Counted from the first letter of the stretch, positions 43,399 through 52,380 are shown. The stretch is DNA of 64,000 nucleotides from an uncultured Clostridia bacterium (GCA_944372525.1 CALVZL010000021.1:55924-119923); one strand, 5' to 3'. The notes: generated by a model from the letters alone, not told the origin. Program-made: numbers and translations.

Positions 43399-43681
43399 TC
43401 TGCTTGAAATCAACGGTCGTTTTCTCAGAAAAACGGTCTTTCGCCCTTATCTGAAGGGGTTCTGCATTCGGGCGATCTGCTTTTATCAGAAGTATCTCTC
43501 CGGGCATCGCTGTCCCTATGTTCCTTCCTGCTCGGAATATACCAAACGGTGCATCAACAATTTGGGCGTGGGAGCGGGGATATTGTTCGGAATGTGGCGG
43601 ATCCTGCGATGCAATCCTTTTACCAAGGGAGGCATAGATCCTGCGCCTGAAAATTTTTTTAAGGCGCGATGGCTTCGCTGA
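43379..43681 (+). CDS. yidD: Membrane protein insertion efficiency factor YidD
   Basis: About 100 residues from TTG at 43379; the start is uncertain and a later TTG at 43393 is possible. The family core is FCIRAICFYQKYLSGHRCPYVPSCSEYTKRC (residues ~28-58), with GMWRILRCNPFTKGGIDPAP after it. The Cys residues in CPYVPSCSEY and RCNP are conserved. A small membrane-associated protein that assists YidC insertion. It overlaps rnpA by 20 nt under the long start. Confidence 0.9.
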   Translation: MKLRLRSLLEINGRFLRKTVFRPYLKGFCIRAICFYQKYLSGHRCPYVPSCSEYTKRCINNLGVGAGILFGMWRILRCNPFTKGGIDPAPENFFKARWLR

Positions 43682-43703
43682 ATGAAATAACAGGACGAGA
43701 GCA

Positions 43704-45143
43704 ATGGAATCGATACTGAATGCGGCTTCTGCCGCAATTTCTATGATGGAAGAGGGGTTTTATATCGACCTCAACTGGCTGGGTCGGTTTATTCGGCTGC
43801 TCATTGAGGGCGTCGGATCCGTCGGGTTGGGCGTCATTGTCTTTACGCTGGTCCTCAAAGCGATCACGACCCCGTTCGATATCTATCAGCGCGTCGTCAT
43901 GCGCAAACAGACGCTCATCATGCGCAACATGAAGGGCGATCTGGAAAAATTGCAAAAGCAATATGCCAACGACAAGGTGATGTACAACAAAAAGATGATG
44001 GAGCTGCAGAAAAAGAACGGCTACAGCATGTTCGGGGCGTGTCTGCCCATGATCATCTCCTTCGTCATCCTCATGGTTGCGATCGCCGCGTTTCAGTCCT
44101 ATTCGCAGTATGCCAATCTTTCCATGTACGAACAGATGGCAAAGGCCTATAACGGTGCCTTTATCGAATATACCGTCGACGGAAAGGACTATCATTTCGG
44201 GGGGGAAGACGAGCTCACGATCGGCTGGGACGTCTCCGCTCCTCATTCCGAAACAGAGGACGGAGAAACGATTGTCTATACCGTCTATCAGGACGGCGAG
44301 ATCACGAGAATGCGGGTGGAATCGCAGTCTCCCGAAAAATATATCTTCTATACCTACACCCTTTATGCGGAGGGCGAAGGCGAAATCGTGCGCAATTATT
44401 ACGTCAACGTCGACAAGCTCTATACGGAGCAGTCCGACGCGGAAATCAAAGCGGCAATCGACGCCTATGTCAACGGCACGGAGGAGTCGGAAGGCGTGAG
44501 CCTCGAGACAGCCTGTGCCAACTATGTGCGCGATCTCGGCGCCACGGCGGCGGCGAAGTGGTTCCGCGAGGAAAACGATCCGAGTTTCCTTTGGATTAAA
44601 AACGTGTGGTATCCGGACGTCGTGTACAGCCATCCCATTCAGGATTACGAGAGTTTTTCCGGATCCGTCTCTAAAAAAATTCTTTCCGAGAACTGGGAGG
44701 GAGAGAAATCCATTTCCGACGTGTTCAGTGAGACCGAATACAACAATCTGACCTATTGTCTTTCGGGGGAAAAATCTCAGCCCAACGGATATTTTATCAT
44801 GATCGTTCTCACGATCGGACTCATGGTCCTCTCGCAGTTTATCGCCATGCGCAGCCAAAAGGAAAGCAGTCAGTACGGAACGCTGGACGGGCAGGGCGCC
44901 AAAACGCAGAAAATGATGATGATCATGCTGCCGCTCATCTACGCAATAACCGGATTCATGTGGACGGCGGCGTTCTCGATCTACATTGCCGTGAGCAGCA
45001 TCATCGGAATTCTCGTAACATTGCTGTCCAATCTTTTTATCGGGATCGTGTTTAAAAAACGGGAAGAGGAAGAGATTCGCAAACAATATTCTCATCAAAC
45101 GCCTGCATCCCGCGGGAAAAAGGACGCGAATAAGAAGAGTTAA
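43704..45143 (+). CDS. yidC: Membrane insertase YidC with an enlarged extracytoplasmic domain
   Basis: 479 residues, against about 250-280 for usual Gram-positive YidC. TM segments are at about 33-58, 108-131, 363-381 and a pair at 403-450. The normal short loop between the second and third is replaced by about 230 residues (132-362) rich in Tyr, Asp and Glu, with the usual FLWIKNVWYPD block embedded at 295-305. The hydrophilic groove position normally held by Arg appears as Lys52 (LVLKAITTPF). No lipoprotein signal is seen. The tail is Lys-rich. It inserts membrane proteins, with or without SecYEG. Confidence 0.92.
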   Translation: MESILNAASAAISMMEEGFYIDLNWLGRFIRLLIEGVGSVGLGVIVFTLVLKAITTPFDIYQRVVMRKQTLIMRNMKGDLEKLQKQYANDKVMYNKKMMELQKKNGYSMFGACLPMIISFVILMVAIAAFQSYSQYANLSMYEQMAKAYNGAFIEYTVDGKDYHFGGEDELTIGWDVSAPHSETEDGETIVYTVYQDGEITRMRVESQSPEKYIFYTYTLYAEGEGEIVRNYYVNVDKLYTEQSDAEIKAAIDAYVNGTEESEGVSLETACANYVRDLGATAAAKWFREENDPSFLWIKNVWYPDVVYSHPIQDYESFSGSVSKKILSENWEGEKSISDVFSETEYNNLTYCLSGEKSQPNGYFIMIVLTIGLMVLSQFIAMRSQKESSQYGTLDGQGAKTQKMMMIMLPLIYAITGFMWTAAFSIYIAVSSIIGILVTLLSNLFIGIVFKKREEEEIRKQYSHQTPASRGKKDANKKS

Positions 45144-45175
45144 GCGTAAAATATACGCATTCAAAGAGGAAAAAT

Positions 45176-46087
45176 ATGGAAAACAAGGAAATTTTCAGCG
45201 GAAAAACGGTAGAAGAAGCCGTTGAAACGGGGCTTTCGGAACTCGGTCTCGCTCGCGATGAAGTGGAAATCGAAGTGCTCGATCAGGGGAAAAAGAAACT
45301 GTTCGGATCAGTTCCCGCGCAGGTGAAACTCGTGCGCAAAAGGAAACTGACGGACGGCGAACGCGCAGTGGAATTTTTGGAAGGGTTGCTCGAACGCATG
45401 GACAAGAGCGTCTCGGTGTCTCTGGCGGAGGAAGACGAGCGCATCGTCATTCTTCTGTCGTCGGAGACGGAAAAAGAGATGATCGGAAGACGCGGAGAAT
45501 TTATCGACTCGTTGCAGGTGCTTGCGGGCGCCGTCGCCAATACGGGCAGAAGAGAGTATAAGCGCGTCGTCGTCGACTGCGGAAATTATCGCGAAGAACG
45601 GGAAGAGACCTTGCGCAGGCTTGCGCTGAAACTTGCGGCAAAGGCGGTTCGTCTGGGAAAACGGGTGCGGTTGGAGCCCATGAACCCCTATGAGCGGCGC
45701 ATCATCCACTCTGCTTTGGCCGACAATCCCGAAGTCACAAGCAAGAGCGAGGGAAAAGAGCCGATGCGCTTTGTCGTGATCCTTCCCAAAAACATGCGCA
45801 CGGCGGGCAAGAAGGATCGCGCCTCGGGCGATCGCAGACAGGACGGAAAAGGCGGTTATCGCAAAGATCGCGGCGCCGGACGCGACAGTCGTTACGGCGG
45901 CGAGAGAAACAAACCCTATCCCAAGCGGGAATTGCCCAAAGAAGATACCCCGCAGTCTTCGGGAACAAGTCTCAAACGGGAGTCTTCCTCCGGATACCGC
46001 AAGGGAAGTTTCAGCGGGTTCTTCGGAACCTATTTGGGAAATTCCAAGGAAGAAAGCGAGACGGCGGAAGAGAAAACGGAAGAATGA
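45176..46087 (+). CDS. jag: Jag/KhpB RNA-binding protein
   Basis: 303 residues: Jag-N domain (about 3-50, with GKTVEEAVETGLSELGL and KKLFGSVPAQVKL), KH domain (about 75-130, with EKEMIGRRGEFIDSLQVL as its GxxG loop), R3H domain (about 140-205, ending NPYERRIIHSAL) and an Arg/Gly/Lys-rich tail (about 213-290; GDRRQDGKGGYRKDRGAGRD). It binds RNA and affects cell elongation in Gram-positives. It follows yidC by 32 nt, with GAGG before the ATG. Confidence 0.92.
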   Translation: MENKEIFSGKTVEEAVETGLSELGLARDEVEIEVLDQGKKKLFGSVPAQVKLVRKRKLTDGERAVEFLEGLLERMDKSVSVSLAEEDERIVILLSSETEKEMIGRRGEFIDSLQVLAGAVANTGRREYKRVVVDCGNYREEREETLRRLALKLAAKAVRLGKRVRLEPMNPYERRIIHSALADNPEVTSKSEGKEPMRFVVILPKNMRTAGKKDRASGDRRQDGKGGYRKDRGAGRDSRYGGERNKPYPKRELPKEDTPQSSGTSLKRESSSGYRKGSFSGFFGTYLGNSKEESETAEEKTEE

Positions 46088-46097
46088 TGAATGCTGC

Positions 46098-46137
46098 GAA
46101 ACACCAAACATTTGTTTGGTGTTTCGTTTTATTTTTG
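46098..46137 (+). terminator. Terminator of the rpmH-jag operon
   Basis: 12-bp stem GAAACACCAAAC/GTTTGGTGTTTC (46098-46109 with 46114-46125), then GTTTTATTTTT. Confidence 0.87.
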
Positions 46138-46148
46138 GCGAACAAGCA

Positions 46149-46534
46149 AAGACGTCTCTTGCGGGACGTCTCTTTCGAGGTTCCGGTGTTTTCTTTCCGC
46201 CAAGCTTCGGTTTTCGCCTTGGAACAGCAGGCGATCTTTTTTTCGGGATAAGCAGACTCTGCTCCGCCGTTCAATCAAAAAGACGTCTCTTGCGGGACGT
46301 TTCTTTCGAGGTTCCGGCGTTTTCTTTCCGCCAAGCTTCGGCTTTCGCCTTGGAACAGCAGGCGATCTTTTTTTCGGGATAAGCAGACTCTGCTCCGCCG
46401 TTCAATCAAAAAGACGTCTCTTGCGGGACGTCTCTTTCGAAGTTCAGGCGTTTTCTTTCAGCCAAGCTTCGGCTTTTGCCTTGGAACAGCAGGCGATCTT
46501 TTCTTCGGGATAAGCAGACTCTGCTCCGCCGTTC
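46149..46534. repeat. 131-bp tandem repeat array, about 2.9 copies
   Basis: Units begin at about 46151, 46282 and 46413 with exactly 131-bp spacing. The rightmost copy (46413-46534) is the 3' end of the 46444 gene plus its terminator. The other two copies repeat the same C-terminal codons on the minus strand (NGGAESAYPE-KIACCSKAK) and the same terminator hairpin, but have lost the stop codon and the 5' part of the gene. Confidence 0.93.
46404..46433 (-). terminator. Terminator of the 46444 gene (repeated in the array)
   Basis: Minus strand stem AGACGTC/GACGTCT around CCGCAAGA (46412-46433), followed by TTTTTGATT. Copies of the hairpin recur at about 46281 and 46150. Confidence 0.75.
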
Positions 46535-46677
46535 GAATAGAAGAAGAAATCTCCGTCCGGGGTCTGATACAGAGCAACCTCGTAACCGGCGGGATCGCCG
46601 AACGCACCGCTGGTAACTTTTTTAACGACGGTAGCCGTATCCGTATCATAGATCTTGGTCTTGGTCTTCTTGATCAT
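46444..46677 (-). CDS. Small conserved protein, unknown
   Basis: 77 residues: MIKKTKTKIYDTDTATVVKK, then GDPAGYEVALYQTPDGDFFFYSNGGAES and an end with CCSKAKAEAWLKEN. It looks like a small beta-rich protein with a C-terminal helix that I have seen annotated only as hypothetical in Clostridia. AAGGAG lies 8 nt before the ATG and a promoter is present, so it is a real gene. Its 3' end is the source of the 131-bp array. Confidence 0.75.
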   Translation of the reverse strand: MIKKTKTKIYDTDTATVVKKVTSGAFGDPAGYEVALYQTPDGDFFFYSNGGAESAYPEEKIACCSKAKAEAWLKENA

Positions 46678-46706
46678 GGTAAGGTCTCCTTATAAAATTT
46701 TCTTTT

Positions 46707-46735
46707 ATTTTACAAGCTTTTGCTTTGTTCGTCAA
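46707..46735 (-). promoter_or_regulatory. SigA-type promoter for the 46444 gene
   Basis: Minus strand TTGACG (46730-46735), 17-bp spacer, TAAAAT (46707-46712), 29 bp before the ATG. Confidence 0.75.
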
Positions 46736-46744
46736 ATCTTTCTC

Positions 46745-47365
46745 TTATTTTTTTTCAAATGAAAAAAACTGAACGGGAGTGACAACTTTCTTGTTTTGAT
46801 TTATCAAGCAGCGGCTTTCGGCAGGATCTGCCTGTTCAAGAGTTTCTAAATAGGAACATAGGGCGCGCGCGATCGTATCGGACATGGCGTATACCGTGGA
46901 CAGCCGTATGCAGTTGAGCAAGGAAAGCGCATATTCGGAACGTTTTGCGACAATCCCGAGAACGGAGACGTCCCCTATTTTCCCCAAACGTTTGTTCGCC
47001 CCGGAGCCGGGGCGAAGACCGCCTTCACAGAACTTGACCAAACCGATTTCCGATTCTTCTCCTACGGCAGCGTCGACTGCAATGATCTTTGAAGCGGGAT
47101 GCGTTTTTCGCAGAAACGTCTCTGCGTAACGCACTTCTTTTGCGGTGACTGGCGAGCGCAGCGTTCCGTAGAGATAGCATTTACGACAGCCGAGACGGCG
47201 CAGGAGGGTTCCCGTCACGGGACCCAGACTGTCTCCGATGACAAGATCGCTTCCGATGCAGAGAACGACGGGCGGAACGGCGGGTTTGCCGAGCAGACGG
47301 GTCAGCGCAGCGGTTGCGCCTGTCTCCGCCATGGAGTTGTAACAGTGAAACGCGTAATGTGACAT
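46745..47365 (-). CDS. yyaC: YyaC-like sporulation-associated protein (DUF1256)
   Basis: 206 residues. Resembles YyaC of B. subtilis, a putative spore protease-like protein related to the GPR or hydrogenase-maturation fold. Key stretch: VVLCIGSDLVIGDSLGPVTGTLLRRLG (about 33-59), with IIAVDAAVGEESEIGLVKFCEGGLRPGSGANKRLGKIGDVSV following. In B. subtilis yyaC also lies near the origin beside parB. Its presence suggests a sporulation-capable ancestor. AGAGGA lies 4 nt before the ATG. Confidence 0.87.
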   Translation of the reverse strand: MSHYAFHCYNSMAETGATAALTRLLGKPAVPPVVLCIGSDLVIGDSLGPVTGTLLRRLGCRKCYLYGTLRSPVTAKEVRYAETFLRKTHPASKIIAVDAAVGEESEIGLVKFCEGGLRPGSGANKRLGKIGDVSVLGIVAKRSEYALSLLNCIRLSTVYAMSDTIARALCSYLETLEQADPAESRCLINQNKKVVTPVQFFSFEKK

Positions 47366-47428
47366 AAAATCCTCTGCGCAAATTGTAGCCAGGCAAGATA
47401 ATTTTTATAACAACATGGACGAAAACCG

Positions 47429-47457
47429 ATGACAAATCGGGCAAATCGTGCTATAAT
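47429..47457 (+). promoter_or_regulatory. SigA-type promoter for the CvpA-like gene
   Basis: Plus strand ATGACA (47429-47434), 17-bp spacer, perfect TATAAT (47452-47457). Confidence 0.72.
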
Positions 47458-47503
47458 ATAAGCAGGATTATTTCAATCAACTGAACGCAAGGAGGAATTG
47501 TGC

Positions 47504-48265
47504 ATGGAACAATGTTTACTTGCGTCGATGAGCTGGATTTTGGATCTTGCTTTTTTTGCGGCTCTTGTCGTCGGGATGGCGATCGGAGCGCAGCGCGGAT
47601 TTGTTCGAGGGATCTTCAAGCTTGCAGGCTGGTTGTTTGCCTTAATCGTTGCGTTTTTTTTCTGCGTCTCCTTTTCGAACCTTCTCGAGCAGAGTTTCGG
47701 AATGACGACGGCGATTGCAAACGGGCTTGCCGAACGGTTTGCGGGAAAAGAAGGTTACGATGTCGGCATTTCTGCGGGCGTTGCGGGTGCAGAGATCGGA
47801 ACTGTATTGGAGGAGCTCGGAATCGGCGGACTGGCAAAGTTGATAATTGTTAAGGGCTTTGCAAATGTCGAGACGGTGATGGCGGGAACAACGGCGGCTC
47901 AGATGCTGGGAGCGAGTCTCGCCAAATGGATCAGCATTGTCATTTCGTTTTTGATTTTGGCTTTGGTCATCCGTCTTGCCGTGTGGCTGGTTTCAAATCT
48001 GTTTTCAGGACTCATCGACAAAATCAAGCCTCTTCGGGTCGTCGACAAGTTTTTGGGGGCGATTCTCGGATTGGCAAAAGCCGCATTGCTTATCTTTATT
48101 TTGCTGTTGGTCTGCAATTGGATCTCGTTGGATGCGGTGAACGGATTTATCGCTTCTTCAAAAGTGGTCGGCGGAATTTATCAGTCGGAATGGTTTGCTG
48201 CGGCAACGAGCTATGCTTTATCCGGTCAGTGGTTTGATGATTATCTTTCTCAATTTTTACTGTAG
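47504..48265 (+). CDS. CvpA family membrane protein
   Basis: 253 residues with four main hydrophobic segments (about 9-28, 33-55, 138-165, 190-215). The N-terminal DLAFFAALVVGMAIGAQRGFVRGIFKLAGWL and the later KPLRVVDKFLGAILGLAKAALL are CvpA/YshB-type patterns. CvpA proteins are linked to membrane integrity and colicin V production, with no defined activity. ATG 47504 has GGAGG 8 nt upstream, better than the TTG at 47498. Own promoter and terminator. Confidence 0.82.
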   Translation: MEQCLLASMSWILDLAFFAALVVGMAIGAQRGFVRGIFKLAGWLFALIVAFFFCVSFSNLLEQSFGMTTAIANGLAERFAGKEGYDVGISAGVAGAEIGTVLEELGIGGLAKLIIVKGFANVETVMAGTTAAQMLGASLAKWISIVISFLILALVIRLAVWLVSNLFSGLIDKIKPLRVVDKFLGAILGLAKAALLIFILLLVCNWISLDAVNGFIASSKVVGGIYQSEWFAAATSYALSGQWFDDYLSQFLL

Positions 48266-48274
48266 AGCTTGAGT

Positions 48275-48306
48275 AAAAAGAGCCGCCCGTTTGGGCGGCT
48301 CTTTTT
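48275..48306 (+). terminator. Intrinsic terminator after the CvpA-like gene
   Basis: Stem AAAAAGAGCCGCCC/GGGCGGCTCTTTTT (48275-48306) around a GTTT loop; T tract CTTTTT. Confidence 0.87.
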
Positions 48307-48436
48307 GTATCCAAACAAAAGGCAAAAAAATCAAAGGGGCAACTCAAGGCTAAAAAGCAACAAAACACGGAGACAAGACAATAAATTGTTTTTCAAACCA
48401 AAAAAGCTTGCGTTTTATCTGATATTTTGCGTTCGG

Positions 48437-48452
48437 TGTTTCACGTGGAACA
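48437..48452. other. parS-like site 1
   Basis: TGTTTCACGTGGAACA matches the bacterial parS consensus TGTTTCACGTGAAACA at 15 of 16 positions. It lies in the 431-bp gap before ftsH, 2.2 kb from parA and about 7 kb from oriC. Probable ParB loading site. Confidence 0.88.
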
Positions 48453-48479
48453 CCGAAAAATCGGAAATTTTTCTTTTGA

Positions 48480-48495
48480 CGTTTCACATGAAACA
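48480..48495. other. parS-like site 2
   Basis: CGTTTCACATGAAACA matches the parS consensus at 14 of 16 positions, 43 bp from site 1 and in the same orientation. Probably a weaker ParB site. Confidence 0.78.
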
Positions 48496-48613
48496 TTTTT
48501 CATAAAAAATCAGCTTGCGCAAGCAGGAAAATCCCCCAAATTTAGCAAATCGCCCCATTTTTGCGAAAACTTTGTGAGATTTATGAAAAAAGAAAAACAT
48601 TTTGTGGAAACGC

Positions 48614-48642
48614 TTGCTTTTAAGTTGCAAATATGCTACAAT
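48614..48642 (+). promoter_or_regulatory. Probable ftsH promoter
   Basis: Plus strand TTGCTT (48614-48619), 17-bp spacer, TACAAT (48637-48642), 54 bp before the ftsH start. Confidence 0.68.
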
Positions 48643-48696
48643 AATTCTCATAAAACTGTGCAAACTATCGACAGCACAACCAGAAAGGAGTTTAAT

Positions 48697-50628
48697 TTGA
48701 GCAAACCAGTTAAAATTGTCATTGCAATTTTGATCACGGCTGTCATTGTCGTCGGACTATATTTTATGGTATCCAAACAGATCAGCCAGAGGAAAGAGCT
48801 TTCTTACGACGAATTCCTCGATTACGTGGAAGATCAGGACGGAACCATTCCCGACGATCAGCAGATCAAAAAGATCGTGATCAACGGCTACAAGATGTAC
48901 GGATACACAAGCACAACGAGCGGCACTTACGCCTATACGACGATCGGGCCCAATCAATACGATTCCAATTCGCCCACGGTCTCGGCGTGGATCGAACAGT
49001 ACAATATCAAAATCGAGTTCCGTGACCCCAACGCCGGCTCGAACTGGAGCACGATCATTTATATTGCGGTGCTTGTTGTGGGAATTGTCGCATTTTTCCT
49101 CGTATTGCGTACGACAAGCGGCGGAGGCGGAAAGATCATGAACTTCGGCAAGACGAAGGCAAAGGTCTCCACCAATCTCAAGGTGCGGTTTTCCGATGTT
49201 GCCGGAGCCGAGGAGGAAAAGGAAGAGCTTGCCGAAGTCGTCGAGTTTTTGAAGAGTCCGAAAAAGTTTGCCGATTTGGGTGCGAGAATTCCCAAGGGCG
49301 TTTTGTTGGTCGGGCCTCCGGGAACCGGAAAGACGTTGTTCGCCAAGGCGGTTGCAGGCGAGGCGGGCGTGCCGTTCTTTTCGGTGAGCGGTTCTGACTT
49401 TGTTGAGATGTACGTCGGCGTGGGAGCATCGCGTGTTCGTGATCTGTTTGACCTTGCTAAACGCAATCAGCCTTGCATCATCTTTATCGATGAGATTGAT
49501 GCGGTCGGCCGCCAACGCGGAGCGGGGCTGGGAGGCGGGCACGACGAACGGGAGCAGACTCTCAACCAAATTCTCGTTCAAATGGACGGGTTTGATACCA
49601 ATGAGGGCGTCATCGTTATGGCGGCGACCAACCGTGCAGACATCCTCGACAATGCTCTGCTTCGCCCGGGCAGATTTGACCGTCAGATCTACGTCCATCT
49701 TCCGGACGTGAAGGGCAGAGAAGCGATTTTGAAAGTTCACGCTCGAAACAAACCGTTGGCTCCGGATGTTAACTTCAAAACAATCGCTCGCATGACGAGC
49801 GGATTTTCGGGGGCGGATCTTGCCAACCTGCTGAACGAAGCGGCGATCCTTGCGGCTCGGGCAGGAAAGCGGATGATCGGCAATCTGGAACTTTATGAAG
49901 GAATTAACAAAGTGATCATGGGCCCTCAGAAGAAGAGCCGCGTGGTGACGGAAGCCGAAAAACGGAGTACGGCCTATCACGAGGCGGGGCATGCGATCTT
50001 GGCAAAACTTTGTCCGTACAACGACAACGTGCAGGAAGTTTCGATCATTCCCCGCGGCATGGCGGCAGGCTATACGCTGACCCGACCGGAAGATGACAAC
50101 GACCGCTACACAGTTAAGAGGCTTAACGATTATATTTGCATGGTGCTGGGGGGCAGGGTTGCCGAAGAGATCGTCATTCAGGACGTTTCGGCAGGCGCCT
50201 CGGACGACATCCGGAAGGTGACGCGGATGGCGCGCAAAATGGTGACCGAGTGGGGCATGAGTGACCGTCTCGGACCCATCGCATACGGAAGCGACGGTCC
50301 CGTCTTTTTGGGCAGAGATTACGAAGAGCGGAATCTCTACAGCGAAGAGACGGCGGGGATCATCGACGAAGAGGTCAACAAGATCGTGTCGCGGGAATAT
50401 GCGCGGGCGAAACAGCTTCTCACGACCAACCGCAGCATTCTCGACAATATGGCGCGGGTGCTCGTGGAGCGGGAGACCATTTATACGGAAGAAGTCGACA
50501 TGCTCATGAAGGGCGCGGATTGGGAAGAAGTCCTCAAATATATGGAGGAACACGACAAAGGCGTTCCCGACGATCCGTTCGGAATCAAACGTTCGTCTGC
50601 GGGCAAGCAGACGGAGCCTGACGCCTGA
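48697..50628 (+). CDS. ftsH: ATP-dependent zinc metalloprotease FtsH
   Basis: 643 residues from TTG 48697 (AAAGGAG, 6-nt spacing). The longer frame to 48427 crosses the parS sites and promoter and is rejected. Layout: TM1 (about 4-24), extracytoplasmic domain, TM2 (about 108-130), AAA+ domain with GPPGTGKT (206-213), Walker B IIFIDEID, pore [33 protein letters not shown], and the zinc protease motif HEAGH (about 430). It degrades misfolded membrane proteins and regulators. Its position between the origin genes and parAB is unusual. Confidence 0.96.
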   Translation: MSKPVKIVIAILITAVIVVGLYFMVSKQISQRKELSYDEFLDYVEDQDGTIPDDQQIKKIVINGYKMYGYTSTTSGTYAYTTIGPNQYDSNSPTVSAWIEQYNIKIEFRDPNAGSNWSTIIYIAVLVVGIVAFFLVLRTTSGGGGKIMNFGKTKAKVSTNLKVRFSDVAGAEEEKEELAEVVEFLKSPKKFADLGARIPKGVLLVGPPGTGKTLFAKAVAGEAGVPFFSVSGSDFVEMYVGVGASRVRDLFDLAKRNQPCIIFIDEIDAVGRQRGAGLGGGHDEREQTLNQILVQMDGFDTNEGVIVMAATNRADILDNALLRPGRFDRQIYVHLPDVKGREAILKVHARNKPLAPDVNFKTIARMTSGFSGADLANLLNEAAILAARAGKRMIGNLELYEGINKVIMGPQKKSRVVTEAEKRSTAYHEAGHAILAKLCPYNDNVQEVSIIPRGMAAGYTLTRPEDDNDRYTVKRLNDYICMVLGGRVAEEIVIQDVSAGASDDIRKVTRMARKMVTEWGMSDRLGPIAYGSDGPVFLGRDYEERNLYSEETAGIIDEEVNKIVSREYARAKQLLTTNRSILDNMARVLVERETIYTEEVDMLMKGADWEEVLKYMEEHDKGVPDDPFGIKRSSAGKQTEPDA

Positions 50629-50682
50629 AGGCTGTGTTTGGACGCGTCCGTGTACGGGAGAGTATGAAAAAGAGGTAAACGT

Positions 50683-51456
50683 ATGGGAAAAATCATATCA
50701 TTTTCCAACCAGAAGGGCGGGGTCGGAAAGACGACGACCTGTGTAAACATGGCGGCGTATCTGGCAAAAGCGGGAAAGAAAGTGCTGCTCGTCGACATCG
50801 ATCCGCAGGGCAACGCGACCACGGGGCTGGGATTTTCCAAGAGCGCGCTCAAAAAGTCCATCTACAGCGTACTCATCGAGGGCGAGGACGTTGCAAATAA
50901 CGTTTTGCCCACGCAGCTTCCCAAGATGTTCATTTTGCCCGCGAACATCGATCTTGCCGGTGCGGAAGTGGAGCTCGTCTACAAGAAAAACCGAGAGAAG
51001 GTGCTCAAAGGCGCGCTGGACAAGGTCAAGGCGGATTACGACTATATTCTCATCGACTGTCCTCCTTCTTTGGGGCTGATTACCATCAACGCACTGGCGA
51101 GCGCGGACAGCGTGCTCATTCCCATACAGAGCGAGTATTATGCGCTGGAGGGACTGAGTCAGCTCATGAATACCGTGTCGCTGGTTCGCCAGCATCTCAA
51201 CAAGGCGCTGAAGGTCGAAGGCGTCGTGATCACGATGTATGACAGTCGTTCCCTGATCAGCAGACAGATTGCGGCGGAGATCCGCAAGTATTTTACAAAA
51301 AAGCTGTACGAGATCGTCATTCCGCGCAACATTCGGCTTTCTGAGGCGCCCAGTCACGGGAAACCTATTTTGTTGCACGATCCCCGTTGCGCAGGCGCGC
51401 GGGCCTATGCGGCGCTGACAGAAGAATTTCTCAAGAAGGAGGGCCAGGGAGCATAA
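50683..51456 (+). CDS. parA: Chromosome-partitioning ATPase ParA (Soj)
   Basis: 257 residues. Deviant Walker A KGGVGKTT (11-18) with the signature Lys, LLVDIDPQGNAT (Walker A'), YILIDCPPSLG (Walker B) and IPIQSEYYALEGLSQL. Works with ParB on parS to separate origins and, in sporeformers, links to Spo0A. It overlaps parB by 1 nt (TAATG). Confidence 0.95.
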   Translation: MGKIISFSNQKGGVGKTTTCVNMAAYLAKAGKKVLLVDIDPQGNATTGLGFSKSALKKSIYSVLIEGEDVANNVLPTQLPKMFILPANIDLAGAEVELVYKKNREKVLKGALDKVKADYDYILIDCPPSLGLITINALASADSVLIPIQSEYYALEGLSQLMNTVSLVRQHLNKALKVEGVVITMYDSRSLISRQIAAEIRKYFTKKLYEIVIPRNIRLSEAPSHGKPILLHDPRCAGARAYAALTEEFLKKEGQGA

Positions 51457-52349
51457 TGGCAACGGCAAAGGGACTCGGAAGAGGGCTTTCCGCGCTGTTC
51501 AGCGATACGGAGGAAGCCTACGAAAACGCACAGGGAGAAGCCGTTTCGGGAGTGGCGGAGCTCGATCTTTCCAATATTTATCCCAATCCCGATCAGCCCC
51601 GCAAGGTATTCGACGAAGGGGCGATGGCGGATTTGACCAATTCGGTTCGGGAACACGGGGTCATCAGCCCGATCGTCGTGAACCGCAATCCGGACGGAAC
51701 GTTCATGATCATTGCGGGGGAGCGCCGTTATCGTGCGGCAAAGGAGGCAGGACTGCAGACCATTCCCGCCGTCGTGAAAGAATACGGGGAGCGGGAGATC
51801 CAGGAGATCTCCCTGATCGAAAATCTGCAGCGCGAAGACCTCAACCCCATCGAAGCGGCAGAGGGGATGAAACGGCTGATGGAGGAATATTCGCTCACGC
51901 AGGAAGAGCTGGCGGAGCGGCTGGGCAAATCCCGTCCTGCGATCGCCAACACGCTGCGGCTGCTGTCTCTCGACGGCGAAGTTGTCGACCTTGTGCGCGA
52001 GGGCAAGCTTTCTTCGGGGCATGCAAGGACGCTCGTCCCCGTTCCCAAGTCCGAACAGGGAGAGCTGGCGCGGGAATGCGTGAAAAACGGATGGTCGGTG
52101 CGCGAGACAGAACGCGCGGTGCGGCAATATCTTAATCCGCCCGAAGTGCTTGCGCGCGAAAAAGAGAAGAAGACGGCGGTCGCGAACGCGGAGCTCACCC
52201 GCTTTGTCGAGCGGATGCGCACGACCTTTCGGACCAAGGTCTCCCTCATCGGGACGGACAAAAAGGGACGGATCTATATCGATTATTATACGAGGGACGA
52301 TCTTGACCGGATCTGCGAGATCCTCGATATCGTCGATCGGCAGGAATGA
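51456..52349 (+). CDS. parB: Chromosome-partitioning protein ParB (Spo0J)
   Basis: 297 residues. Starts MATAKGLGRGLSALFSD, the ParA-activating N-terminus. The CTPase domain carries GERRYRAAKEAGL (about 89-101) and ISLIENLQREDLNPIEAA; the HTH is LTQEELAERLGKSRPAIANTLRLL (about 148-171); the C-terminal dimer domain ends near LDIVDRQE. Binds parS, probably the sites at 48.4 kb. Confidence 0.95.
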   Translation: MATAKGLGRGLSALFSDTEEAYENAQGEAVSGVAELDLSNIYPNPDQPRKVFDEGAMADLTNSVREHGVISPIVVNRNPDGTFMIIAGERRYRAAKEAGLQTIPAVVKEYGEREIQEISLIENLQREDLNPIEAAEGMKRLMEEYSLTQEELAERLGKSRPAIANTLRLLSLDGEVVDLVREGKLSSGHARTLVPVPKSEQGELARECVKNGWSVRETERAVRQYLNPPEVLAREKEKKTAVANAELTRFVERMRTTFRTKVSLIGTDKKGRIYIDYYTRDDLDRICEILDIVDRQE

Positions 52350-52380
52350 TCGCAAATACACGGGAAAAAATTGCAAAATA

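Noticed and set aside
46149-46534. CRISPR array
   Set aside because: The repeat unit is 131 bp and nearly continuous, without unique spacers of 25-40 bp, and encodes part of a protein.
48427-48696. N-terminal extension of FtsH from an upstream start
   Set aside because: It would run through both parS sites and the promoter; TTG 48697 has an ideal ribosome site and gives family length.
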